Notes: generated by a model not told the origin, from the letters alone. A stretch of DNA of 64,000 nucleotides from Pelagivirga sediminicola (GCF_003072125.1 NZ_QCYH01000006.1:186001-250000), one strand, 5' to 3'; shown: positions 1 to 8,117, counted from the stretch's first letter. Made by a program: numbers and translations.

Positions 1-135
1 CCCCGTTGCGGTGGCGAAGGCCGCGTTTACCTTTTGATCCAGGGTGACCGTCTCTGGCGCGGCATCCTGGGCGAGTGCGGCGGCCGGGGCCAGAAGGGCC
101 AGGGCCGCAAGAAATGTCCTGTTGAAAAATGTCAT
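1..135 (-). CDS. N-terminus of a secreted/membrane protein, probably AGCS sodium:alanine symporter (partial)
   Basis: Only the first 45 codons are in the window; the rest lies before base 1. The start ATG is at 135. The protein opens with a clear signal sequence (Phe-Phe-Asn-Arg, then an Ala/Leu-rich core) ending in an ALAQD cleavage site, followed by a short acidic stretch with ETVTLDQKVNAAFA. From memory, alanine/glycine:cation symporters of alphaproteobacteria often carry this kind of cleavable leader with a TLDQxxN segment ahead of the first membrane helix. That assignment is an inference from the leader alone. The gene sits just downstream of the stress-protein gene on the same strand. 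Confidence 0.45.
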   Translation of the reverse strand, partial: MTFFNRTFLAALALLAPAAALAQDAAPETVTLDQKVNAAFATATG

Positions 136-150
136 TGACTGCGTCCCTTT

Positions 151-588
151 TCAGCTGACGACGGTGACGGGCACCGGCGAGCTCATGACGAGATTGGAGG
201 TGGAGCTGCCGAACAGCCGCTTGGCAAAGCCCCCTTCGGAGGTGCGCGCCACGATGATCTGCTCGGCGCCCTCTTCGGTTGAAATGGCGATCAGCGCATC
301 GGACACGTCGCCGTGTCGCACCACGCCGCGCACCTTCAACCCTGAGCCGCTGAGCGCCTCGATCGCCGGGTTGACCACACGCTCGAACGCGGTCTGGACC
401 TCTTCCTCGCGGCGCTTGTGGCGCATCTCGTTCTCTTCGGCGGTCTGGAACGAGAAGGGGGACCATTCCACGATATAGCCCACCACCAGTTCGCAATCGC
501 CGATCAATTCGGCCAGGCGGCGCGCATATGCCAGCGCCCGCTCGCCCGAGGGATGGCCATCAAGGCCAACCACCAGTTTCGTTGTCAT
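151..588 (-). CDS. Universal stress protein (UspA family)
   Basis: 145 residues, the normal length for a single-domain Usp. It begins with a beta strand and the typical VGLDGHPSGERAL segment. Near the end is SxxGGFAKRLFGSSTSNLVMSSPVPV, whose small-residue loop resembles the ATP-binding G-2x-G-9x-G-S/T signature of the ATP-binding subgroup, ending with the usual PVTVV strand. Usp proteins are cytoplasmic and accumulate in starvation or stress; the ligand here is not provable. A strong ribosome site (GGGAGG) lies 10 bases before the ATG. It probably shares a transcript with the downstream symporter fragment, which starts 15 bases after its stop. Confidence 0.9.
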   Translation of the reverse strand: MTTKLVVGLDGHPSGERALAYARRLAELIGDCELVVGYIVEWSPFSFQTAEENEMRHKRREEEVQTAFERVVNPAIEALSGSGLKVRGVVRHGDVSDALIAISTEEGAEQIIVARTSEGGFAKRLFGSSTSNLVMSSPVPVTVVS

Positions 589-836
589 AATTTATTTCCT
601 CCCGGTTCATAACTGCGCGCCAGATGGTCTCGTCCCCCAGGGGTGTGACACATTCATTGGCGCAGCTTGCCGGGGGCAAAGGCGGCAGAGTGCAGGAAGC
701 GTAGCAGAAAATGCACAATCTGACGCTATTTTATTGCAAGGCGCCATATCTGCGGGGTTTTGGCGGCGCGGCGCGGTAGAGGGACAGGCAGAGCAAAAGC
801 GCCCAGCCCGTCGCGCGGCGCCGCAGCGGAGGATCC

Positions 837-1871
837 ATGCAAAGCACTCAAGCCTTTCAGATCGCGGGGCACAGCATTGCGCCCGGCGCGCGCGCCACCG
901 TCGATATTCCCGTCAGCACGCTTTCGGATCACACGCCGGTCAACCTGTCGGCGCATGTCGTCCACGGGCGCAGGCCCGGCCCGGTGATGTTCGTGTCGGC
1001 CGCCATCCACGGCGACGAGGTGATCGGCGTCGAGATCGTGCGCCGCCTGCTGCGCGCGGCGCCGCTGAAATCCATGGCCGGCACGCTTCTGGCGGTGCCG
1101 ATCGTCAATACCTACGGGTTTCTGAACAATGCGCGGTATCTGCCTGACCGGCGCGATCTGAACCGCTGTTTTCCGGGCGGCGCGGAAGGGTCAATGGCCT
1201 CGCGGCTGGCCGATATCTTCATGCGCGAGGTGGTGACGCGCGCCGATGTCGGGATCGACCTGCACTCGGCCGCGATCCATCGCAGCAACCTGCCGCAGAT
1301 CCGCCTGACCCCCGGCAACGCGCGGCTGGCGGCGCTGGGCCGGGCCTTCGGCGCGCCCGTGATGCTGAACTCGAAGCTGCGCGAGGGATCGCTGCGCATG
1401 GCCGCCGAAGAGGCGGGCGTCGATGTGCTGCTTTTCGAGGGCGGCGAGGGGCTGCGCTTTGACGAGCTGGCCGCGCGGTCGGGTGTGGCTGGGATCCTGC
1501 GGGTCATGCAAAGCCTTGGCATGGTGGGCCAGAAAGGCGTGCCAAAGGCGCGCGCGGCAACCGTCATGTGCGCCGCCTCGCGCTGGTTCCGCGCGCCGGC
1601 GGGCGGGCTGTTTCGCGGCTATCGCGCCATCGGTGACGCGGTCGAGGCGGGCATGGTTCTGGGCGCCATTTCCGACCCGTTCGGAGAGATGGAGGCCGAG
1701 GTGATCTGCGACGAGGCCGGCATCGTGATCGGGCGCACCAACATGCCGGTCGTCTACGAGGGCGAGGCGCTGTTTCACGTCGCCAGCACACCGCGCGGCG
1801 ACGCCGCGGCGGATGTCGCCACCGCACAGATGGACGCGGCGCCGCTGTTCGACGAGGATGAGATCCTCTAG
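837..1871 (+). CDS. Succinylglutamate desuccinylase/aspartoacylase family zinc deacylase
   Basis: 344 residues. The zinc-carboxypeptidase-like fold is marked by AAIHGDEVIGVEI (His-Gly-Asp-Glu metal pair near residue 60), NTYGFLNNARYLPDRRDLNRCFPG (substrate-binding Asn-Arg region) and GIDLHSAA (third metal His near residue 142). The C-terminal part (about 245-335) is the beta-rich domain seen in AstE/AspA-like proteins. Known members remove an acyl group from N-acyl amino acids; the substrate here is unknown. It has no co-directional partner within 900 bases, so it is likely monocistronic. Start chosen at ATG 837, preceded by GGAGG. Confidence 0.85.
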   Translation: MQSTQAFQIAGHSIAPGARATVDIPVSTLSDHTPVNLSAHVVHGRRPGPVMFVSAAIHGDEVIGVEIVRRLLRAAPLKSMAGTLLAVPIVNTYGFLNNARYLPDRRDLNRCFPGGAEGSMASRLADIFMREVVTRADVGIDLHSAAIHRSNLPQIRLTPGNARLAALGRAFGAPVMLNSKLREGSLRMAAEEAGVDVLLFEGGEGLRFDELAARSGVAGILRVMQSLGMVGQKGVPKARAATVMCAASRWFRAPAGGLFRGYRAIGDAVEAGMVLGAISDPFGEMEAEVICDEAGIVIGRTNMPVVYEGEALFHVASTPRGDAAADVATAQMDAAPLFDEDEIL

Positions 1872-1875
1872 TCGG

Positions 1876-2553
1876 TCAGCGCGTCTTTGACGGGTTCTGC
1901 GGCAACAGGAAGATCGAGACCACCAGCAGGCTGAAGATCAGCTCGTAGACCTCCCATTTGCGATCGACGTCCAGCAGGGCGATGATGATGCTGGCCACCA
2001 GCGCGATGGCCGCATGTTTCAGCCACGGCACCGGCACCGCCATGCGGTCCGCCAGCGCGGCGATCCGCCCGCCCTTGGGATAAAGCAGCGGCAGACCCAC
2101 CAGGTAGAGCAGGATGCAGATGGTCAGGACCGGACCGAACAGCGACTTGGTCAGATGCACGTCGGCGACGATCAGGTTGTGCAGGTTCGTCTCATTCTGC
2201 TTGTTGTGCTGCTGAAAGAACTCACCGGATTCCCATCCGATGATGCGCTGGCCCCACGACACTTCCTCGCCCGCCGCCATGAAGAACATCAGCGCGTAAA
2301 CGCAGGTCAGCAGCGCCGCACCGCGCCGCCCGCCGCGCCACAGCGACAGCGCATGCGATGCCAGAACGCCGCTGGCCACCAGCAGGAACACCGCCGTGGC
2401 GTATTCCACCGGGCCATCTTCGGCGGCGAAGACAAGCGTGAAGAAATCAGGATCGGCAAAGGCCAGAATGACCGTGGCGATCAGGGTTATCACGATCAGC
2501 GCCATCAGCGCGGCGTCGGATTTGCGGATCAGGCTCATCGCATGTTGTCCCAT
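1876..2553 (-). CDS. Conserved polytopic membrane protein with GEEVSWGQRI motif, function unknown
   Basis: 225 residues with about six hydrophobic segments (roughly 15-35, 45-68, 78-95, 138-158, 180-195, 203-220). Between the third and fourth helices is AAGEEVSWGQRIIGWES followed by NKQNETNLHN, an acidic/Trp/Asn-rich patch that looks like a conserved active or binding site. I recognise this motif from uncharacterised bacterial membrane proteins but know no function. It is convergent with the deacylase gene (stops 4 bases apart). The alternative start at 2538 (MSLIRK) is equally possible. Confidence 0.75.
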   Translation of the reverse strand: MGQHAMSLIRKSDAALMALIVITLIATVILAFADPDFFTLVFAAEDGPVEYATAVFLLVASGVLASHALSLWRGGRRGAALLTCVYALMFFMAAGEEVSWGQRIIGWESGEFFQQHNKQNETNLHNLIVADVHLTKSLFGPVLTICILLYLVGLPLLYPKGGRIAALADRMAVPVPWLKHAAIALVASIIIALLDVDRKWEVYELIFSLLVVSIFLLPQNPSKTR

Positions 2554-2738
2554 TCAATTCACCGCCAGCAGATAGGCCAGAGCCGTGCGCGCATCAAGCC
2601 TATTTGCCCCGCGCGTGAGCGCAAGCCTGCCTGCGCGGCGCCGCCAGCGTAGAAATACGCACCAGCTTGCAATCATCTCCGGATAGCATAAGGCTGTGCC
2701 GCAGAGCGGAACACGCGCAGGCGCATCAGCGGCGGCGC

Positions 2739-2756
2739 GGCCGGAAAAATCCGGCC
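2739..2756. repeat. Hairpin upstream of the TRAP operon
   Basis: A perfect 7-bp inverted repeat GGCCGGA / TCCGGCC closed by AAAA, in the 270-base divergent gap between the membrane protein and the TRAP genes. It has no following T-run, so it could be an operator or a leader structure rather than a terminator. The rest of the gap (2554-2823) holds no gene I can support. Confidence 0.4.
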
Positions 2757-2812
2757 CGATCCGCATCGACGCGGCCCGCAAGAGGCCGGACCATCATCGG
2801 GGAGAAACAATC

Positions 2813-2830
2813 ATGGATCACCAATGCTGA
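2813..2830 (+). other. Five-codon leader ORF overlapping the TRAP small permease start
   Basis: The strong Shine-Dalgarno GGGGAG (2799-2804) is spaced 8 bases before an ATG at 2813 that opens the five-codon frame MDHQC and stops at TGA 2828-2830. The small permease ATG at 2824 lies inside this mini-frame in another phase, 19 bases from the SD. This geometry would suit translational coupling by re-initiation. It is visible in the sequence but its use is inferred. Confidence 0.4.
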
Positions 2831-3336
2831 TCATCATACGGGCCATCGACGCCCTGAACGAGGTTGTCGGCCGCATCGTTGCGGTTGTCGCGATCCTCTT
2901 TGCCGGCATCATCATCTACGATGTCGTCATGCGCTATGCCTTCAACGACCCGACGCGCTGGGCCTTTGACGTCTCCAAACAACTTTATGGATTTTATTTC
3001 GTGATGCTGGGCGGTTACGCGCTGCGCCACAAGGCGCATGTGCGCGTCGACATCCTGACCGAACGGTTCAGCCGGGGCTGGCAACGGGTGGTCGAGGTGC
3101 TGGGCTACGTGATCTTCTTCTTTCCCTTTACCTACGTGTTCACCACGCGGTCTTGGGATTTCGCGCTGAAGTCCTGGAACCAGGGTGAGACGACCTATGG
3201 CGCGATCCAGATGCCGGTCTATCCGCTGAAGATGGCGATGTGCGTGGCCGCGGCGCTGCTGCTGATCCAGGGGATCGCCGAGGTGCTCAAGATCATCCTC
3301 GATGTCGACACGACCTCCGAAGAGGTGCTCGCATGA
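2824..3336 (+). CDS. TRAP transporter small permease (DctQ-type)
   Basis: 170 residues with four membrane segments (about 10-35, 48-68, 88-112, 130-152), as expected for the small TRAP subunit. The family marks are RYAFNDPTRWAFDVSKQLYG and the GYALRHKAHVRVDIL segment after the second helix. It partners the large permease in the inner membrane for Na+-driven uptake of an acid delivered by the periplasmic receptor. Its TGA overlaps the large permease ATG (ATGA), so the two are translationally coupled. Substrate is not determinable from this subunit. Confidence 0.93.
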   Translation: MLIIIRAIDALNEVVGRIVAVVAILFAGIIIYDVVMRYAFNDPTRWAFDVSKQLYGFYFVMLGGYALRHKAHVRVDILTERFSRGWQRVVEVLGYVIFFFPFTYVFTTRSWDFALKSWNQGETTYGAIQMPVYPLKMAMCVAAALLLIQGIAEVLKIILDVDTTSEEVLA

Positions 3337-4658
3337 ACCCCGAGCTGATTGCCCTTCTGATGTTCGGCCTGCTGGTGCTGGGCCTGTTCATGGGCCACCC
3401 GCTGGCGCTGGTTCTGGGCGGCACGGCGGTGCTGACGGCTGTCATCACCGGCAAGACGATGGTTCTGGGCATCGTCATCAACCGCATCTTCGGCGACGTG
3501 CTGGACAATTACACGCTGATCGCCATCCCGCTCTTTGTGCTGATGGCGCGGTTCCTGTCGGATTCAGGCGTCACCGACCGAATGTTCGAGGCGCTGCGCC
3601 TGCTGTTGAGCAACGTGCGCGGCGGCCTTGCGCTGGCGGTCGTGTTCATCTCGATTCTGCTGGCGGCGACCACCGGCATCATCGGCGCGTCGATCACCGT
3701 GATGGGCGTGATGGCCCTGCGCCCGATGCTGCAATACGGCTATGCCCCGACGCTGACCACCGGCGTCATCGCGGCATCGGGCTGCCTTGGTATCCTGATC
3801 CCGCCGTCAATCATGCTGATCCTGATGGCCAGCTATTCGCCGCTAACGGTGGGCGATCTCTTTGCCGGCTCGATGATCCCCGGCGTGCTGCTGGGTCTCA
3901 GCTATGCGGTCTATGTCTACGTCATTTCGGTCTTTCGGCCCGATCTGGCGCCAGCAGTCCAGCCGGACGAGAAGATTTCGCGCCCCGCCCTCATCCGCAT
4001 GCTGCTGATCGAGGCGCTGCCGCCGCTCGTGCTGATCTTCGGCATCCTCGGCTCGCTTCTGGCCGGGATTGCCACGGCGACCGAGGCATCGGCCATCGGC
4101 GCGGGCCTTGCGTTGCTGATCGTCATCATGCGCGGCCGGTTCCGCCTGCGCACCTTCTACGGCGCCATGCTGGAGACGGGGCGCACCTCGGCGATGATCC
4201 TCTTCATCGTCGTCGGCGCCACCGCCTTTACGGGCGTATTCAACATCACCGGCGGGCTCAGAGCCACGCAGGAGATCATCCGCGCGCTGGATATGGAGCC
4301 ATGGCTGCTGATCACCATGATGATGTTCATCGTCTTCATCCTCGGCGCGTTCCTTGACTGGACCGGCATCGTGCTGCTGTCCTTCCCCATCTTTCTGCCG
4401 ATCGTGCAGGAAATGGAGGGCGTCAGCCTGCTGTGGTTCGTCGTGCTGATGGCCGTGGTGCTGCAGACATCGTTCCTGACGCCACCCTTCGGATACGCGC
4501 TGTTCTACTTACGCGCCATCGCGCCAAAGGAAGTGCGCACCGGCCATATCATCCGCGGGGTCATGCCCTTCATCGGGCTGATCGTGGCGATGTGTGTCCT
4601 CGTCGCTGCCTTTCCGCCGCTGGTGGAATGGCTGCCAAGCGTTCTTTACGCCAACTAA
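3333..4658 (+). CDS. TRAP transporter large permease (DctM-type)
   Basis: 441 residues, about twelve membrane helices. Recognisable DctM segments include IAIPLFVLMARFLSDSGV, the GIIGASITVMGVMAL turn, GVIAASGCLGILIPPSIMLI near the middle and LTPPFGYALFYLRAIAP near the C-terminus. This is the ion-translocating subunit. Start taken at ATG 3333, which overlaps the small permease stop by 4 bases; an upstream in-frame ATG at 3240 lies within the small permease and is unlikely. The receptor gene follows after 26 bases. Confidence 0.95.
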   Translation: MNPELIALLMFGLLVLGLFMGHPLALVLGGTAVLTAVITGKTMVLGIVINRIFGDVLDNYTLIAIPLFVLMARFLSDSGVTDRMFEALRLLLSNVRGGLALAVVFISILLAATTGIIGASITVMGVMALRPMLQYGYAPTLTTGVIAASGCLGILIPPSIMLILMASYSPLTVGDLFAGSMIPGVLLGLSYAVYVYVISVFRPDLAPAVQPDEKISRPALIRMLLIEALPPLVLIFGILGSLLAGIATATEASAIGAGLALLIVIMRGRFRLRTFYGAMLETGRTSAMILFIVVGATAFTGVFNITGGLRATQEIIRALDMEPWLLITMMMFIVFILGAFLDWTGIVLLSFPIFLPIVQEMEGVSLLWFVVLMAVVLQTSFLTPPFGYALFYLRAIAPKEVRTGHIIRGVMPFIGLIVAMCVLVAAFPPLVEWLPSVLYAN

Positions 4659-4684
4659 AATGCTACCAAAAAGGGAGAGTAAGC

Positions 4685-5764
4685 ATGACTAAACTGACAA
4701 TTCTGGCCGCTGCCGCCGCCGCCGCATTCGCGGGGCAGGCGGTGGCACAGGAAAGCTGGACCATGACCACCACATGGCCCTCGTCGCTGGAGCTGATCGA
4801 GACGGACAAGCATTTCGTCGATCTGGCCAACAAGCTGACGCAAGGCGAGCTGACCATCGAGTTCTTCGAGGGCGGATCGCTGGTGCCTGCGGGCGAGGTC
4901 TTTGGCGCGGTCGAGAGCGGCACGGTTCAGGCAGGCGCCGACTGGCCGGGCTACTGGGCGGGCCGCGATGCGGCCTTCTCGGCGCTGGCGACCACGCCGT
5001 CGCTGTTCAACGCGGTCGATTACGCCAACTGGATCCAGCAATGGGGCGGCGCCGAGATCTATAATGAGATCTACGGCCAGTTCGGCATGGTCTATCTGCC
5101 CTACGGCATCACCAACAACGAATCGGGCTTCCGCACGCGCGAGCCGATCCGCAACCTCGCCGACCTGCAGGGCAAGCGCCTGCGCCTTTCGGGCCTTGAG
5201 CAGGGCAAGCTGCTGGAGCGTCTGGGCGGCAACCAGGTTTCGATGGCAGGCGGCGAGATCTATCAGTCGCTGGAGCGCGGCGTGATCGACGGCGCCGAAT
5301 TCTCCACCCCCAACGTGGACTGGTCGGGCGGCTTCCAGCAGGTCACGAAATACTGGGCGACACCGGGCTGGCACCAGTCGGCATCGGTCTTTGGCGTGAT
5401 GATCAACAAGGATTCGTGGGACGCGCTGAGCGAGGAGACACGCGAGAAGCTGCAGATCGCCGCCGACGCCACGATGATGTGGTCGCTGGCCTTCACCGAA
5501 AAGCGCGCGACCGAGGCCTACGCCAAGTTCGACGAGGCGGTCGAGATCAACCGCTACGACGACGAGACGCTGGCGAAGGTGCAGGAAATGGCCAACGAGG
5601 TGATCGTCGAGGTCGCCTGCGAGAACCCCAACTCGGCGAAAGTTTACGTGTCGATGCTGGAGTATCTGGACGACTACTCCCAGTGGCGGGACGCGTCGGC
5701 CCCGTTCAACCTGGGCCGGACACCGAACGGGCCGGACGTGCAGGCGATCAAGGACTGCATGTGA
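4685..5764 (+). CDS. TRAP transporter periplasmic substrate receptor (DctP-type)
   Basis: 359 residues with a signal peptide ending AGQAVAQ-ES. The TRAP receptor core contains LADLQGKRLRLSGLEQGKLL, where the conserved Arg that grips the ligand carboxylate sits, and GAEFSTPNVDWSGG later. Overall it resembles receptors for small monocarboxylates or keto acids (TakP-like), but this is a judgement by eye. ATG 4685 is preceded by AAAGGGAGAG. It ends an operon with both permeases and is followed by a strong hairpin. Receptor-last order is usual in one branch of TRAP operons. Confidence 0.93.
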   Translation: MTKLTILAAAAAAAFAGQAVAQESWTMTTTWPSSLELIETDKHFVDLANKLTQGELTIEFFEGGSLVPAGEVFGAVESGTVQAGADWPGYWAGRDAAFSALATTPSLFNAVDYANWIQQWGGAEIYNEIYGQFGMVYLPYGITNNESGFRTREPIRNLADLQGKRLRLSGLEQGKLLERLGGNQVSMAGGEIYQSLERGVIDGAEFSTPNVDWSGGFQQVTKYWATPGWHQSASVFGVMINKDSWDALSEETREKLQIAADATMMWSLAFTEKRATEAYAKFDEAVEINRYDDETLAKVQEMANEVIVEVACENPNSAKVYVSMLEYLDDYSQWRDASAPFNLGRTPNGPDVQAIKDCM

Positions 5765-5779
5765 GACTGTAGGTTAGTA

Positions 5780-5809
5780 GGGGACCTCCTCCAACTTCTG
5801 GAGGTCCCC
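5780..5809 (+). terminator. Hairpin after the TRAP operon
   Basis: A perfect 10-bp stem GGGGACCTCC / GGAGGTCCCC with a 10-base loop, 16 bases after the receptor stop. No long T-run follows, so termination strength is uncertain. It also marks the left edge of the AT-rich inserted segment. Confidence 0.65.
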
Positions 5810-5884
5810 GCTTATGTGAACCGGAAATTTGCAATGCACTCTCAATCTGCAATGTATTCCCGTTGAAAGCCAGAATTTACCACT

Positions 5885-7018
5885 ATGCCACCATTACCCC
5901 AGCCTCGATCCGGTGAAAGGCTTCAAACGAAAGGCCGACCAACCGAATTTTCATACTGGCCTACTAAACGTCTAAGAGCACATGCAAAAATCCAGCCAAA
6001 ATTGTTCGCGTTGGCGCCATGGGGAACCCTGACTAGTGCGGTTTCTAAAATCCGAGAGGCGACAAAAATGCTCGAAGCGTCAGCGTGTCTTAAGCAGGCG
6101 CAGGATTTTTATCTGGTCGGAACTGAGAGAAATGTTGAGGCGGCTCGACCTCTAGCGCTCTACTACTGCTACATGAACCTCTTGAAGGTGTATTGCCTTC
6201 TTAGGTCGGACAAGCAATCCTTTAACGATGCCCGACACGGCATAGCAGAAGTAAGTACGGGTACTTTTGAAAGCACAACACTCAGGGCCTTTCGTTCACC
6301 TAATCAAAATAAGATTCAGAATTTCTCTGAAATGATGTCAGTTCTTACCGGATCTGGATTGGATGGAAGTCATGATTATTTGCTAACGCATATCCTTCCA
6401 CAAATTCTTCCAGGCCATCGAATTTGGTGCGAAGCAACGAATGAACGAGAACGGTTCATTTCCTTTGAGAGTATTCAATTTTGGCAAAACAAATCGGATC
6501 GTTGTGTTTGGCTAAATCTGTACGTTTACGCGGATGATTTGTCTCGATTGAGCCGAACTCACTCGGAATTCCTGTCTCAGTCCGGCCTTGAGGGCAATTT
6601 TAGAGAAGTAGTCTGTGAGAGGGCTAATGACGGCCGACGCATTATTTGCTTTGAGCAAGTCACACCCACCACATATCCCGCAAGTCATCCCGCAGACGCT
6701 CTCCTAGAGTTAGTCGCTGGCGTTCGCCATGATTTATGGGCAACGGTTTCATCTGTACCGCCGTATCGACGTTACTACGCTTACCTGACGCCTGACGCGG
6801 AACTGGAATCTAGACTCCCTCAACTTCTTTCTATTTATGCTCTGACGTTCCAGCTTGGCTCCGTAACTAGATATCGCCCTCAAGAATATGATAAGATTCT
6901 TGAGGGAAAGTTCGGCGCGAGAATACAGGACTTTGTTACAGGACAGCCTGCTCAGTTTCTATACTTACTTTCATCGGAAATACTGCAGCAAGATATTACC
7001 CAACCAAGCATTATATGA
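5885..7018 (+). CDS. YaaC-like protein, function unknown, in an AT-rich insert
   Basis: 377 residues. Features that recall the YaaC family (B. subtilis YaaC, function unknown) are AARPLALYYCYMNLLKVY (about 90-110) and the C-terminal TRYRPQEYDKILEGKFGA followed by QFLYLLSSEI. No signal peptide, membrane helix or catalytic motif is visible. By eye the gene is about 45% G+C, far below the roughly 65% of its neighbours, with AT-rich codons, so it was probably acquired recently. It sits between the TRAP hairpin and an insertion sequence that starts 35 bases after its stop. The family call is moderate; a cargo or defence role is only a possibility. Confidence 0.6.
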   Translation: MPPLPQPRSGERLQTKGRPTEFSYWPTKRLRAHAKIQPKLFALAPWGTLTSAVSKIREATKMLEASACLKQAQDFYLVGTERNVEAARPLALYYCYMNLLKVYCLLRSDKQSFNDARHGIAEVSTGTFESTTLRAFRSPNQNKIQNFSEMMSVLTGSGLDGSHDYLLTHILPQILPGHRIWCEATNERERFISFESIQFWQNKSDRCVWLNLYVYADDLSRLSRTHSEFLSQSGLEGNFREVVCERANDGRRIICFEQVTPTTYPASHPADALLELVAGVRHDLWATVSSVPPYRRYYAYLTPDAELESRLPQLLSIYALTFQLGSVTRYRPQEYDKILEGKFGARIQDFVTGQPAQFLYLLSSEILQQDITQPSII

Positions 7019-7044
7019 ATTTATGATGGTAACTTTCTTATCTC

Positions 7045-7053
7045 CCACCAATC
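7045..7053 (+). repeat. Target-site duplication, left copy (9 bp)
   Basis: CCACCAATC directly abuts the left end of the insertion sequence and recurs exactly at 8103-8111 after the right end. Nine bases is the duplication length known for the IS903 group of the IS5 family. Confidence 0.9.
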
Positions 7054-8102
7054 GGCTTTGTTGCACAAATGGCGTGTGGGATTCCCTGTTTGAATCCAGC
7101 ATGGTAGCTGGGGGCATGAGCAGTTGGTCCCCTACTAAGTACAAGACCAAGAACTGGCCTTCGTACAACACGGCGCTGAAGCAGCGCGGTTCGCTATCGA
7201 TCTGGTTTGATCTTGAGATGCCTTGGCATGCGCTTCCGACAGGCAAGCGCGGGCGTCAGCCTGAGTTCAGCGACGCGGCGATCCAAGCTTGCCTGACGAT
7301 GAAAGTTCTTTTTGGCATGCCCCTTCGTCAGACGACCGGTTTCGTCGAAAGTCTGCTGCGTCTGGCTGGGCTCGACTGGAAAGTGCCGGACTTCAGCACT
7401 CTGTGCCGCCGCCAGAAGGCATTGAACGTCGCCATTCCTTACCGTGGCGGGTCTGGGCCTCTACATCTGCTGATCGACGCGACCGGGATCAAAGCGGAAG
7501 GTGAAGGGGAGTGGAACGCCCGCAAGCATGGCGGGCCAAAGAAGCGCCTTTGGCGCAAGCTGCATCTCGGTATGGATGAAGAAACACTGGAGATCCGTGC
7601 GATTGGCGTCACTACAAGCAATGTCGGTGACGCACCTATGCTGCCCGACCTGCTGGAACAGATCCCGCCCGATCAAGAGATTGCCACGGTCATCGCTGAT
7701 GGGGCGTATGACACGCGCAGATGCCACAATGTGATTGCCGCTCGGGGGGCTGCATCCATCATCCCGCCGCGTAAAAATGCCCAACTTTGGAAGCCAACCA
7801 CGGCGGGAGCTATTGCGCGAAACGAAGCTGTGAGAGCCTGCAAATATCTGGGACGGGCACTCTGGCGAAAGTTGACCGGTTATCACCGCCGAAGTCGCGC
7901 AGAGACGAAGATGAACTGCGTCAAACTCCTTGGCCAAGGCCTCATGGCCCGAGACTTCGATCGACAGGTCGCTGAGCTCCAGATCCGGATCGCGGTACTG
8001 AACCGCTACACCGCTCTTGGCATACCCGTCACAGAGCCCGTAGGATAAGTCCGTCTGGGGAAAGGGGAAGTGCGATCAAATCCCGATTTGTGCAACAAAG
8101 CC
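7054..8102 (+). mobile_element. Intact IS903-type insertion sequence (IS5 family)
   Basis: 1049 bp bounded by perfect 17-bp terminal inverted repeats (GGCTTTGTTGCACAAAT at 7054-7070 and its complement at 8086-8102), flanked by identical 9-bp target duplications. The ends begin GGCTTTGTTG like IS903 itself, which is 1057 bp with 18-bp ends. It carries one transposase gene. The perfect ends, intact frame and unmutated duplication point to a recent, potentially active insertion. It landed 15 bases past the base of the rpsU terminator (on the side distal to rpsU), disrupting no gene. Confidence 0.95.
7116..8048 (+). CDS. IS5-family (IS903 group) DDE transposase
   Basis: 310 residues from ATG 7116; an ATG five codons upstream (7101) is an alternative. 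The DDE catalytic triad is visible: D121 in LIDATGIK, D195 in IADGAYDTR and E263 in RRSRAETKM, the last with the Y-x2-R-x3-E-x6-K signature (YHRRSRAETKMNCVK). The opening KYKTKNWPSYNTALKQRGSL and WRKLHLGMDEETLEI match the IS903 transposase layout, which is 307 residues long. It cuts and rejoins the element ends. The frame is uninterrupted, so the protein is probably functional. Confidence 0.95.
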   Translation: MSSWSPTKYKTKNWPSYNTALKQRGSLSIWFDLEMPWHALPTGKRGRQPEFSDAAIQACLTMKVLFGMPLRQTTGFVESLLRLAGLDWKVPDFSTLCRRQKALNVAIPYRGGSGPLHLLIDATGIKAEGEGEWNARKHGGPKKRLWRKLHLGMDEETLEIRAIGVTTSNVGDAPMLPDLLEQIPPDQEIATVIADGAYDTRRCHNVIAARGAASIIPPRKNAQLWKPTTAGAIARNEAVRACKYLGRALWRKLTGYHRRSRAETKMNCVKLLGQGLMARDFDRQVAELQIRIAVLNRYTALGIPVTEPVG

Positions 8103-8111
8103 CCACCAATC
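8103..8111 (+). repeat. Target-site duplication, right copy (9 bp)
   Basis: CCACCAATC, identical to 7045-7053, immediately after the right inverted repeat of the insertion sequence. Confidence 0.9.
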
Positions 8112-8117
8112 ACCAAA

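Noticed and set aside
2554..2781. 75-residue minus-strand frame between the membrane gene and the TRAP operon
   Set aside because: No ribosome site, Arg/Ala-rich random-looking product and it covers the likely promoter region.
5780..8111. Composite transposon carrying the YaaC-like gene
   Set aside because: There is one IS copy only, and the target duplication flanks the IS alone.
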